Positions 7,459 to 15,931 of a DNA stretch of 51,321 nt are shown piece after piece (position 1 is the stretch's first letter; each line of letters begins with the position of its first letter). This DNA comes from Lachnospiraceae bacterium (GTDB lineage Bacteria; Bacillota; Clostridia; Lachnospirales; Lachnospiraceae), in the NCBI GenBank assembly GCA_022800815.1, contig JAAWRC010000024.1:1-51321 (forward strand), in the 5' to 3' direction. The notes beneath the pieces were generated by a model. That model did not search any database. It had not been told where the DNA came from and saw only the letters and a program-made list of their open reading frames with translations. Both the position numbers and the translations under genes were made by a program.

Positions 7459-8276
7459 GAACGGCGCTTTCGATTGCGGGGTCGGATTCCTCCGGGGGTG
7501 CGGGCATTCAGGCGGATTTAAAGACCATGATCATGAACGGAGTCTACGCCATGAGTGCGGTCACGGCCCTGACGGCGCAGAACACTGCGGGGGTGCGGGC
7601 GGTCCTGGAGGTGCCCCCGGATTTTTTGAAGCAGCAGCTCGACGCCGTGTTTGAGGATATTTTTCCGGATGCGGTGAAGGTCGGCATGATTCCGTCTGCG
7701 GCGCTCATGGAGACGGCGGCGGAGAGGCTCCGGTTTTACGGGGCCGGGCAGGTGGTGGTGGACCCGGTCATGGTGTCGACAAGCGGGTCCGCCCTGATGG
7801 AGGGGGCGGCGGTGGAAACGCTTAAAAGAACGCTTCTGCCCCTGGCCCGGGTGGTGACGCCCAACATTCCCGAGGGGGAGGTCCTCTCGGGTTTAAAGAT
7901 AGGAAGCGGAGCGGACATGGAGCGGGCCGCGGCGAGGATCGGCGGGAGCTGCGGCTGTGCAGTACTTTTGAAGGGGGGCCACGGCGGCGGGGCTGACGAC
8001 CTTCTGTATGAGAACGGCAGGTTCCGCTGGTTTTCCGGACGGAGGATTGATAATTCCAACACCCACGGCACCGGATGCACCCTGTCCAGCGCCGTCGCCG
8101 CCAATCTGGCGAAGGGGTTTTCCCTGGAGGATGCCGTCGGATGTGCGAAGGAATATGTATCGGGGGCGATCGGGGCCGGGCTCGACCTGGGAAGGGGAAA
8201 CGGCCCCCTGGACCACGGCTTCCCGCTGGCGGGGGGATTTGCGGGACAGAGGGATTTGTCCGGAAGGAATTTCTGA
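7455..8276 (+). CDS. thiD: ThiD, HMP / HMP-phosphate kinase
   Basis: 273-residue ribokinase-fold enzyme that phosphorylates hydroxymethylpyrimidine twice. It begins ALSIAGSDSSGGAGIQADLKT, has VVVDPVMVSTSG and TPNIPEGEVL, and ends with the anion-hole motif NTHGTGCTLSSA. The GTG start at 7455 overlaps the thiE stop. Length is normal. It supplies the pyrimidine half made from the ThiC product. Confidence 0.95.
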   Translation: MRTALSIAGSDSSGGAGIQADLKTMIMNGVYAMSAVTALTAQNTAGVRAVLEVPPDFLKQQLDAVFEDIFPDAVKVGMIPSAALMETAAERLRFYGAGQVVVDPVMVSTSGSALMEGAAVETLKRTLLPLARVVTPNIPEGEVLSGLKIGSGADMERAAARIGGSCGCAVLLKGGHGGGADDLLYENGRFRWFSGRRIDNSNTHGTGCTLSSAVAANLAKGFSLEDAVGCAKEYVSGAIGAGLDLGRGNGPLDHGFPLAGGFAGQRDLSGRNF

Positions 8277-8291
8277 GAGGAGCGGAGGATT

Positions 8292-9596
8292 ATGAGAGAA
8301 TACACGACACAGATGGATGCCGCAAGGCGGGGGATCATTACCCCGGAAATGAGGACGGTTGCGAGAAAGGAGTACCGGACGGAGGAGGAGATCCGGGAGC
8401 TTGTGGCGAAGGGGCAGGTGGTGATCTGTGCCAACCGGCTGCACAAGTGCATTGACCCCAACGGGGTCGGCTCCATGCTGCGGACCAAGGTCAATGTGAA
8501 TCTGGGGGTCTCCAGGGACTGCAAGGATTATGACGTGGAGCTTGAGAAGGTCATGGCGGCGGTGGACATGGGGGCGGAGTCGATCATGGATCTCTCTTCC
8601 CACGGGGACACGGAGCCCTTCCGGAAAAAGCTTACGGGGGAATGTCCGGCCATGATCGGCACGGTCCCGGTCTATGACAGCGTGATCCATTACAGGAGGG
8701 ATCTGGCGACCCTCACGGCGAAGGACTTTATCGACGTGGTCCGGCTTCATGCGGAGAACGGGGTGGATTTTGTCACCCTACACTGCGGGATTACGAGGAA
8801 GACCATCGAGCAGATCAAAAAGCATAAGCGGAAGATGAACATCGTCTCCCGGGGAGGTTCTCTGGTCTTTGCCTGGATGAGCATGACGGGGAAGGAAAAT
8901 CCGTTTTATGAATACTTTGACGAGATTCTGGAGATCTGCCGGGAGTATGACGTGACGATCTCCCTGGGGGACGCCTGCCGTCCGGGCTGTCTGGCCGATG
9001 GGAGCGACGTCTGTCAGATCGAGGAACTGGTGCGGCTCGGGGAGCTGACGAAGAGGGCCTGGGAGAGGGATGTGCAGGTCATGGTGGAGGGGCCGGGGCA
9101 CATGCCTCTCGATCAGATCGAGGCCAACATGAAGCTGCAGCAGACCATCTGCATGGGTGCGCCTTTCTACGTGCTGGGGCCCATCGTGACGGACATCGCC
9201 CCCGGCTATGACCATATCACCGCAGCCATCGGCGGGGCGGCTGCGGCCGCGGCGGGAGCCGCCTTCCTCTGTTACGTGACTCCGGCGGAGCACCTGGCCC
9301 TGCCGGACGTGGACGACGTGAAGCAGGGAATCGTCGCAGCGAAGATCGCGGCCCATGCGGCGGATATCGCAAAGAAGGTGCCCCACGCCAGGGACCTGGA
9401 CGACGCCATGGCGGACGCCAGGAGGACCTTCGACTGGGAAAGGCAGTGGGAATGCGCCCTTGATGCGGAGACGGCGAGGCGGATCAGGGATGAGCGGAAG
9501 CCGGAGCACGAGGACAGCTGCTCCATGTGCGGGAAGTTCTGTGCGGTGCGGAGCATGAACAAGGCGCTGAAGGGGGAGTATATTGATATTTTGTAG
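8292..9596 (+). CDS. thiC: ThiC, HMP-phosphate synthase
   Basis: 434-residue non-canonical radical SAM enzyme that rearranges aminoimidazole ribotide to HMP phosphate. Conserved blocks include [51 protein letters not shown] and [15 protein letters not shown]. The C-terminal cluster motif is C409xxC412xxxxC417 (CSMCGKFC). It is the shorter bacterial form without the N-terminal extension. ATG 8292 follows GGAGCGGAGG. Last gene of the operon; a strong terminator follows. Confidence 0.97.
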   Translation: MREYTTQMDAARRGIITPEMRTVARKEYRTEEEIRELVAKGQVVICANRLHKCIDPNGVGSMLRTKVNVNLGVSRDCKDYDVELEKVMAAVDMGAESIMDLSSHGDTEPFRKKLTGECPAMIGTVPVYDSVIHYRRDLATLTAKDFIDVVRLHAENGVDFVTLHCGITRKTIEQIKKHKRKMNIVSRGGSLVFAWMSMTGKENPFYEYFDEILEICREYDVTISLGDACRPGCLADGSDVCQIEELVRLGELTKRAWERDVQVMVEGPGHMPLDQIEANMKLQQTICMGAPFYVLGPIVTDIAPGYDHITAAIGGAAAAAAGAAFLCYVTPAEHLALPDVDDVKQGIVAAKIAAHAADIAKKVPHARDLDDAMADARRTFDWERQWECALDAETARRIRDERKPEHEDSCSMCGKFCAVRSMNKALKGEYIDIL

Positions 9597-9606
9597 GGGG
9601 TGATAC

Positions 9607-9723
9607 GGAAGAAAAGCGCTTCTTTCTGAAGTCTTTTGAAATGCCGCTCGCATCCTGCCGCAGACACGGTGGGATGCGAGCGGCATTTTTTGACGGCTTT
9701 ACGGAAAGAAGCGCTTTTCTTCC
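9607..9723 (+). terminator. nested palindrome and terminator after thiC
   Basis: The inner hairpin 9639-9655/9672-9688 is a perfect 17-bp stem followed by a T-run to 9691, a strong intrinsic terminator. It is enclosed by an outer 20-bp perfect inverted repeat, 9607-9626 with 9704-9723. The outer arms are GA/CT-rich and centred on AGCGCTT. Confidence 0.9.
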
Positions 9724-9786
9724 TGATTGGCGTGAATTTGGATTGCGGGTTACCGGACACCGCAGGATCAAAAATCGACAAAACAA

Positions 9787-9817
9787 TTGACAGATTTTTC
9801 GGGGGGGGAAGTATAAT
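9787..9817 (+). promoter_or_regulatory. promoter with a G8 run in the spacer
   Basis: TTGACA (9787-9792) and TATAAT (9812-9817) are both consensus but 19 bp apart, 2 bp more than ideal. The spacer contains eight consecutive G (9801-9808). Slippage in such a run changes promoter strength, so this could be an on/off switch for the cluster starting at 9893. Confidence 0.6.
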
Positions 9818-9892
9818 ATTTATATATTTTTCGGCAAAATATCTGAGAAAAAAACATAAGACAAAGACCATCGGGATCAGTAAGGATGAAAA

Positions 9893-10102
9893 ATGTTTCA
9901 ATGTGACTGTTGCGGGTTATGCTGCATGAATTTGAAAAGGTCGTCGCTATATGGCGATTTGGACAGGGGGGATGGAATTTGCCGGTATTTTGACGGTAAT
10001 GCCAGATTATGTACGGTTTATGAAAACAGGCCGGACAAATGTTTCGTTTCAGAACAGGATCAATCAGCTTGTTTTAGGATAAAGGAGAGGCGCATTGTTT
10101 GA
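9893..10102 (+). CDS. small cysteine-cluster protein (YkgJ-like)
   Basis: 69 residues starting MFQCDCCGLCCMNL, followed by DGICRYFDGNARLCTVYENRPDKC. The CxxCGxCC...C...C..Y..RP..C pattern is the metal- or Fe-S-binding signature of the YkgJ/CxxCxxCC family. From general knowledge of the family the protein looks short: a segment between DKC and SACFRIKE may have been lost. The 3' end overlaps the next gene by 8 bp, which suggests that the two proteins work together. ATG 9893 is preceded by AAGGA. Function unknown. Confidence 0.6.
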   Translation: MFQCDCCGLCCMNLKRSSLYGDLDRGDGICRYFDGNARLCTVYENRPDKCFVSEQDQSACFRIKERRIV

Positions 10103-11573
10103 GTTTTTGAAGAGAAAAAAGGTGGTTTCGACGGAGGTCGGGGGCGGAAATACAGAAGAAGATGAAGAGGCAGGGGTAAAGATTGGAGCGGGTATCGCCC
10201 TGGATGCCTCCGTTCGGGATTCGATAGCGGAGGCAAATATAAAATATGCGAGGCCCGGGTATAATCCAGGGACGAGAAAGGCTTATTATGACGATCCGAA
10301 AGCCCACAAGGCAGCCATTGACAAGGCCTTTTCAAGCGGCGGAACGGTGCGGGATCCCTATACGGGAGCCGAATTGGTAAAAAGCCAGAAGGAAGCAAAA
10401 CTGCAATATGGGGAGCGTTGGCAGAGCCATGCCGTTGAAGCGGATCATATCGACCCGCTCAGTCAGATTGCGAAGCGCACGAAGAAGAACCCCTTTATCA
10501 CCACGGACAATCTGAAAGAGATTGCGAACAGTGAGGACAATTTTCAGGCGATCTCCAGGACCTCCAATCAGACCGGACCGGCCGGGAAGGGCGGCAGCAC
10601 GCAGGGGGAATGGGCAAATGACGAAATGCGGATGGACAGGCTCAGGGAGCATATAGAATCCGGCGAGTCCATAGAGAGCGTGCAGAGCAGAATACGGGAA
10701 ACCGGAAAGGCCGCAGAAAAACGGAATGACAGAAGGCTCCTGAAGCAGGGCGCTAAAAATGCGGCGGAGACGATGCATGAGGCCGGAAAGGCCGGTGCGC
10801 AGAATGCCGGTGTCACCGCACTGACGATGTCCGGAATCATGAACCTGGTCTCCGTGATCAAAGGTGAAAAGAGCGGGGAGGATGCGGTTGTCGACACGAT
10901 AAAGGACGGAGGCAAGGCGGCGGTGACCGGATATGCGATGGGCGGAGGGCTGACCGGCGCGTCGCAAATGTTGTCTCACCGCTCGTCGTCGGGGTTTATC
11001 CAGGGCCTTGTGAAGTCAAATGTTCCGGGGAAGGTCATCACGGCCGTCATGGTGACCGGGGACACTTTGAAAAAGTGGGGAGACGGAGAGATTACCACGG
11101 AAGAGTGCCTGCTCCAGTTGGGAAACAAGGGTCTCAACATGGCTACGATGGGATATTCGATGGCGGTGGGCCAGGCGCTGCTTCCCATACCGATTGTGGG
11201 AGGTGCGGTGGGGGCGCTGGTGGGTTCGCTGCTCACGAGCAATTATTACAACAATTTGATGAATATGCTCCGGACCAGGCAGCTGGAGCATCAGGAAAGG
11301 CTTCGGATCACGGAGGAGTGCAACCGGGCGGCGGAGTAGGCCAGGAGGTTCCGGCAGGAGCTGGAGGCTTATCTGGACTCTTATTTTCAGGAATACAGAG
11401 AATGCTTTGATACGGCCCTGTCGTCCATAGAGCTGGCATATCAGGCCGGAGATGCGGACGGGATGATTGCCGGGGCCAACCAGATCACGAGAAAGTTGGG
11501 AGGACGGGTACAGTATGAGACGGTTGAGGAATTTAAACGGTTTCTCGACGACGGTTCGACTTTTGTTTTATAG
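10095..11573 (+). pseudogene. HNH-like nuclease with glycine-rich C-terminal region, interrupted by an in-frame TAG
   Basis: The frame opens at TTG 10095 behind AAAGGAGAGG and codes for 414 residues to TAG 11337-11339. The same frame then continues for 77 more sensible codons (beginning ARRFRQEL, ending FLDDGSTFVL) to TAG 11571-11573. CAG to TAG would explain the break. Residues ~100-165 resemble an HNH endonuclease (H112, ADH around 116-118, EDNF, N158). After a basic linker, residues ~235-390 are Ala/Gly-rich with membrane-prone stretches such as VGGAVGALVGSLL, like glycine-zipper proteins. I do not know a named family. The truncated product may still be made and may keep activity. Confidence 0.55.
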
Positions 11574-11585
11574 GAGGGAAAATAG

Positions 11586-11755
11586 ATGCCGATACCGATT
11601 TTATTAGCAGGACTGGGAGCCGTTGCGGGCATTGTGGGGGCAGGAGGGCATCTCAGCGCAAAAGAGACGAATAAAGAGGCCCAGAGGGTTTTGGCAGAAG
11701 CGCAGAAGCTGTACAATGAAGAAAAAGCTTCCTTGGAGCGGGCGCAGCGACAGGT
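11586..11755 (+). pseudogene. N-terminal fragment of a glycine-zipper protein
   Basis: Starts at ATG 11586 behind TAGGAGGG with MPIPILLAGLGAVAGIVGAGG, then a coiled-coil-like stretch (KEAQRVLAEAQKLYNEEKASLERAQ). The frame then collapses near 11755 and ends at 11798. A different frame takes over with ITLAATGSLSMVTGG, which fits the hydrophobic middle of the same kind of protein. An internal deletion is therefore likely. Only 12 bp follow the end of the HNH gene, so it was part of that operon. Confidence 0.5.
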
Positions 11756-12343
11756 ACGCTCATCACGCTTGCGGCCACCGGTTCTCTTTCCATGGTGACC
11801 GGTGGATTTGCGGCGCTGGCGGGTGAACTGGGGGTGGGGATGACGGCCGGTGCGCTTGCGGGAGGACTGGCAGATTATGTCACGGGGGAATCCGGAGAAT
11901 TCCTGCTTTTGGAATCCGTCACGGCCAGCCAGATTGCGCTGTGGCTTGTCATCTGCGCCTCCGTGATAATGATTGTCGGGAAATTCGGGGAGACAATCGT
12001 TGAAAAGGGATGTGGACTTGCCTCCGGACTTGGTTTGTCAATATTGTTTGTGCAATATTGCAGGACGGTCGAGGAGATGGATCATTATATTATTTTTTCG
12101 CTGGTCGTGTTCATCGTGTCTGCCGGCATTTTCAGCTTTTTCCAGGGGAAACGGGGGGATTGGTCCTGCGGCTCGTATTTTTATGATATGTGGGGCATAC
12201 TGGCGCTCTATCCGATTTTGTTCTGGATTTATACGATTTTGAGCGAAACGATCGGGCTTTCAAAGGCTTTTTGTCTGGCGGCCGCTTCAGTGCTGATTCT
12301 TCTGGCGACGATCGGATGTGTGAGAGGGATGGCGGATGACTGA
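11756..12343 (+). pseudogene. membrane-protein remnant fused to the glycine-zipper fragment
   Basis: Open from ~11756 in frame 2 (first ATG 11792, no ribosome site) to TGA 12341-12343. The first ~45 residues are Gly/Ala-rich like glycine-zipper proteins. The rest carries about five hydrophobic helices (for example IALWLVICASVIMIV and HYIIFSLVVFIVSAGIF). The two halves look like different genes joined by deletion. Last recognisable part of the cluster; function unknown. Confidence 0.4.
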
Positions 12344-12381
12344 GATGCCGCAGATATGATTTTTTCTGTGCTCAAAAACAA

Positions 12382-12410
12382 TTGAAGGGAGCCGGGGGGC
12401 GAGGTATAAT
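12382..12410 (+). promoter_or_regulatory. promoter of the ABC exporter operon
   Basis: TTGAAG (12382-12387), 17-bp spacer, TATAAT (12405-12410). Transcription would start near 12417, about 20 nt before the ATG at 12437. Confidence 0.7.
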
Positions 12411-12436
12411 AGAGGGATGTGAGGAGGATGGATTTT

Positions 12437-13138
12437 ATGAAATTCGTGATCGAACATCTCTCGAAGAGCTACGACGGGAGACAGGTTCTTAAGGATATTG
12501 ATTTTGCCTTTGAGGCGGGAAAGATCTACGGGCTTCTCGGCAGGAACGGGGCCGGGAAGACGACCCTTTTCAACTGCCTGAACGGGGATCTGAGGACGGA
12601 CGGCGGGAGATTTTTCTTTGAGGAGGAGATGGGGCCAAAGGACGCAGGCCCGGAGGACATCGGCTACGTCCTCTCCACGCCGACGGTCCCGGAGTTTATG
12701 ACGGGGCGGGAATTCCTCAAATTCTTCATGGATATCCATGAGGTGGAGGACCCGAAGCCCCTGGATGAGTATTTTGCCCGCATGAGCATTGGGGCGGAGG
12801 ACCGGGACAAGCTTTTAAAGGATTATTCCCACGGCATGAAGAACAAGATGCAGATGTTGATCAATATCATTGCGGAGCCCAACCTGCTCCTTCTGGACGA
12901 GCCGCTCACCTCCCTGGACGTGGTGGTGGCGGAGGAGATGAAGGGGCTTCTGCGGTCGCTGAAGGCGGGACGGGTCACGATTTTTTCTACCCATATCATG
13001 GACTTGGCGCTGGATCTGTGCGACGAGATCGTGCTTCTCAGCCATGGGGTGCTGGAAAAGGTGGACAAGGCAGATTTGGACGGAAAGGAATTTAAGGAGA
13101 GGATCCTTGTGGCCCTCCGGGAGGAGGATCATGCTTAA
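12437..13138 (+). CDS. ABC transporter ATP-binding protein
   Basis: 233-residue nucleotide-binding subunit. Walker A is GRNGAGKTTL, Walker B is LLLLDEPLTSLD, and the switch histidine is in IFSTHIMD. The signature loop is unusual (DYSHGMKNKMQM in place of LSGGQ), as in many export-type ATPases of Firmicutes. I chose ATG 12437 over the upstream in-frame codons at 12419 and 12428 because GAGGAGG ends ~10 nt before it. It overlaps the permease gene by 8 bp. Substrate unknown; the pair resembles peptide or lipid exporters. Confidence 0.85.
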   Translation: MKFVIEHLSKSYDGRQVLKDIDFAFEAGKIYGLLGRNGAGKTTLFNCLNGDLRTDGGRFFFEEEMGPKDAGPEDIGYVLSTPTVPEFMTGREFLKFFMDIHEVEDPKPLDEYFARMSIGAEDRDKLLKDYSHGMKNKMQMLINIIAEPNLLLLDEPLTSLDVVVAEEMKGLLRSLKAGRVTIFSTHIMDLALDLCDEIVLLSHGVLEKVDKADLDGKEFKERILVALREEDHA

Positions 13139-14723
13139 AACGCTGCGTTTGTCGTTTGCTCTTAAGAATACTTACCGAGTCAACAGCATTCTCTATGCCG
13201 TCAAACAGCTGCCCCTTCTCGGGCGGGTGATCCCGGGGACGGTCTATCAGATCCGGGGCTTCAAGATTTTTGCCAATGTGATTTCAGTGATCTGGGAGAT
13301 CGTCTCCGCTTTTCTGGGGAAATACCTCTATTTCCTGCTGATGATCGGCGGCGCTCTGAGCCTGTACGGGCTGCCCGGAGAGGAGGCGGGACAGGCCTTT
13401 CTCCATGTGCTCGTGTTCCTCTCCCTGGCGGGAATGGTGTTAAACACCTACATGTTCAATCCGACCAAGGACAAATATTATGCGATGATCCTCTTGGGAA
13501 TGGATGCCAGGGGATACACGCTGGTCAATTTCTTTTATGCGATCATCAAGGTGCTGGCGGGCTTTACCCTCTGCGCCCTTCTGTTCGGCCTGCCCCTGGG
13601 CTGCGCCCTCTGGCAGTGCCTGCTGATTCCATTTTTCGTGGCGGGGCTCAAGCTTCTGATGGCGGCCTATGCCCTGCGGGATTATGAGCGGAGGAAGCGG
13701 GTGCGGAATGAGAATAATCCTACGGGGCCGTTCTGGGTCTTCGTCGTCCTGTGCCTGGCGGCGGCCTACGGGCTTCCATTCGTGGGGATCTGTCTCCCGA
13801 CGGCGGCTTCCGCAGCCGTCATGGGCGCCGGGGTCCTCCTGGGTCTTCTGTCTGTCCGCCGGATCCTGACTTTTGCGGATTACCGGCTCATGTACAAGGA
13901 GCTTCTGGCGGGCTCACCGCTTGTCACCGTGCAGATGGGAAGCGAGGCCACGGCGAAGGTTCAGCGGGAGCAGAGCCTCAAAAATATCAGTGTGGACAGT
14001 TCCATCACCAGTGGCAGGAAAGGGTTTGAATACCTGAACGAGCTGTTCATCCGGCGGCACAAGAAGATCCTCTGGAGGTCGGCGAAGCGGATCGCCCTTG
14101 CGGAGTTGGCGGTCACGGCGGGGTGGCTGATCACATTCCGGTTTGTGCCGGAATTTCGGGCGGAAACCAACGAGCTTCTGGTGACGTCACTGCCGTATTT
14201 CGTGTTTATCATGTATTTCCTCAATCGGGGAACCGGCTTCACGACGGCCCTGTTCATGAACTGTGACCACAGTCTCCTGACATACCCCTTTTATAAGCAG
14301 CCGAAGTTCATCCTGAGACTGTTCCAGATCCGTCTCAGGGAGATCGTCAAGGTGAACCTTCTCCCGGGGGCGGTGATGGGGGCGGCGCTGGCCCTCCTGC
14401 TTTTTGCCTCCGGCGGGGCGGACTCTCCCCTGGACTACGGGATCCTTTTCGTGTCGGTGGTCTCCATGAGCATTTTCTTTTCGGTCCATTACCTGACCCT
14501 GTATTATCTGCTCCAGCCCTACAATGCCGGGACGGAGCTAAAGAGCGGCACCTACAAGGTGATCACCGTGGTCACCTATCTTGTGAGCTGGACCATGATC
14601 CAGGTGAAGCTGCCGATCCTGGTCTTCGGGCTCCTGATGATCGCTTTCTGCGTAATCTACTGCATTGTGGCCAGCTTCCTCGTGTACCGGTTCGCACCGA
14701 AAACCTTCCGGCTGCGGATGTGA
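13131..14723 (+). CDS. ABC transporter permease (large, exporter type)
   Basis: 530-residue membrane protein with about ten hydrophobic spans in two groups (residues ~50-250 and ~350-520), separated by a polar stretch containing SLKNISVDSSITSGRKG. The start at ATG 13131, behind GGAGGAGG, overlaps the ATPase stop. It should form the transmembrane half of the exporter with the upstream protein. I see no known substrate-specific motif. No clear terminator follows; a G8-T7 stretch lies at 14737-14752. Confidence 0.75.
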   Translation: MLKTLRLSFALKNTYRVNSILYAVKQLPLLGRVIPGTVYQIRGFKIFANVISVIWEIVSAFLGKYLYFLLMIGGALSLYGLPGEEAGQAFLHVLVFLSLAGMVLNTYMFNPTKDKYYAMILLGMDARGYTLVNFFYAIIKVLAGFTLCALLFGLPLGCALWQCLLIPFFVAGLKLLMAAYALRDYERRKRVRNENNPTGPFWVFVVLCLAAAYGLPFVGICLPTAASAAVMGAGVLLGLLSVRRILTFADYRLMYKELLAGSPLVTVQMGSEATAKVQREQSLKNISVDSSITSGRKGFEYLNELFIRRHKKILWRSAKRIALAELAVTAGWLITFRFVPEFRAETNELLVTSLPYFVFIMYFLNRGTGFTTALFMNCDHSLLTYPFYKQPKFILRLFQIRLREIVKVNLLPGAVMGAALALLLFASGGADSPLDYGILFVSVVSMSIFFSVHYLTLYYLLQPYNAGTELKSGTYKVITVVTYLVSWTMIQVKLPILVFGLLMIAFCVIYCIVASFLVYRFAPKTFRLRM

Positions 14724-14832
14724 CGGCATCCAACTTGGGGGGGGATTTTTTTGGTGCAAAATAGTTCTAAAAAGAACAAAAAGGAAGAAGAAGACCATGC
14801 TTCCGTTAAATCCATGGGAACATTAGAATACG

Positions 14833-15693
14833 GTGAAGACGCTTTATTCCAAATGCGTGGGCGGGATCTGCGTGCGGCACGGGATTACCCGGATGGAGTT
14901 GGACATCCTGCTGGAGGGATTTTCCGAGGAGGAGAAGGAGTCCATGAGACGGTACAATGACAGGATCCTTGATAATCTGAATTCTTACATGAGTGCGGCG
15001 GCGGTGATCAGTCCCATGCTGATCACCTTCCTGGGGCTTCCGGCCTATGAGGCGGTGGGGATCGCCCTGGCCAGCGACGTGCTTGCCAGCGCCGTCAGCG
15101 CCTGGACTTATGGGAAAAATAAGAACCTGGACGTGAAAAACGGCCTGGTTATGATGGTGACGGTGCTTGTGTTCACGCTCTTTGGAAGCTTTATCGCAAG
15201 CCTGGTGCCGAATACCACCATGGGAAGTTTTTCGGTGTTTATGACATTTCTCCTTGGGGTCAAGTTCATCGTGAAGCCGGTCATGACCACGAAGGAGGCC
15301 ATGAATGCGGTGGACGGAAGGAAACGGATCATCCAGTCGGTCGTGAGCGGCATGGCGGTGGGCTTTATCTGCGGTTTTATCGGTGCGGGCGGCGGAATGA
15401 TGCTGCTGCTCATTCTGACCAGTGTTCTGGGGTATGAGCTTAAGACGGCGGTGGGGACCAGCGTGTTCATCATGACCTTCACGGCCTTTACCGGGGCGGT
15501 CAGCCATTTTGTCATCGGCGGCATGCCGAATCCGTGGTGCCTGCTTTTCTGCGTGGCCTCCACCCTGCTCTGGGCGAGGGTCGCCGCCAGATTCGCCAAC
15601 AAGGCCAGCGCCGTCACCCTGAACCGGGCCACGGGCGTGGTCCTTGCGGTGCTGGGGATTGCGATCCTGTCGGTGAACTGTGTAAGAGGATGA
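14833..15693 (+). CDS. TSUP (TauE/SafE, DUF81) family permease
   Basis: Membrane protein of 286 residues if it starts at GTG 14833. GFICGFIGAGGGMMLLLILT (about residue 180) is the second-half signature of sulfite/organic-anion exporters of the TSUP family, and ALASDVLASAVSAWTYGK corresponds to the end of the first-half motif. The first glycine-rich helix expected near the N-terminus is missing; that region is instead hydrophilic (EGFSEEEKESMRRYND). The start is uncertain: ATG 14893 and ATG 14944 (after GGAGAAGGAG) are alternatives. The protein may be N-terminally damaged. Confidence 0.7.
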   Translation: MKTLYSKCVGGICVRHGITRMELDILLEGFSEEEKESMRRYNDRILDNLNSYMSAAAVISPMLITFLGLPAYEAVGIALASDVLASAVSAWTYGKNKNLDVKNGLVMMVTVLVFTLFGSFIASLVPNTTMGSFSVFMTFLLGVKFIVKPVMTTKEAMNAVDGRKRIIQSVVSGMAVGFICGFIGAGGGMMLLLILTSVLGYELKTAVGTSVFIMTFTAFTGAVSHFVIGGMPNPWCLLFCVASTLLWARVAARFANKASAVTLNRATGVVLAVLGIAILSVNCVRG

Positions 15694-15931
15694 GTGCAGC
15701 TTTTCCATCGGATTCCGAATCTGGATATTGCATGTATCGCACGTTAGCGGCCACGGTGAATGGAACCAGATGCGGGCCGGTATCTTCGGAATTGGGGAAA
15801 CGCTGATTAAAGCGTTGCCTTAGAAACCGGTGGAAGCCTATGGATTATTTCGGAAGCGGTGGCGGAACCGGGAAAGGTCTGTTATAATATAGAAGAAACG
15901 AAGACGATCAACAGGAGGGGAGTGGAAGTGT

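Noticed and set aside
11337-11339. TAG read as pyrrolysine
   Set aside because: There is no pyrrolysine gene, PYLIS-like hairpin or methylamine context nearby. A Gln-to-stop mutation in a decaying cluster is simpler.
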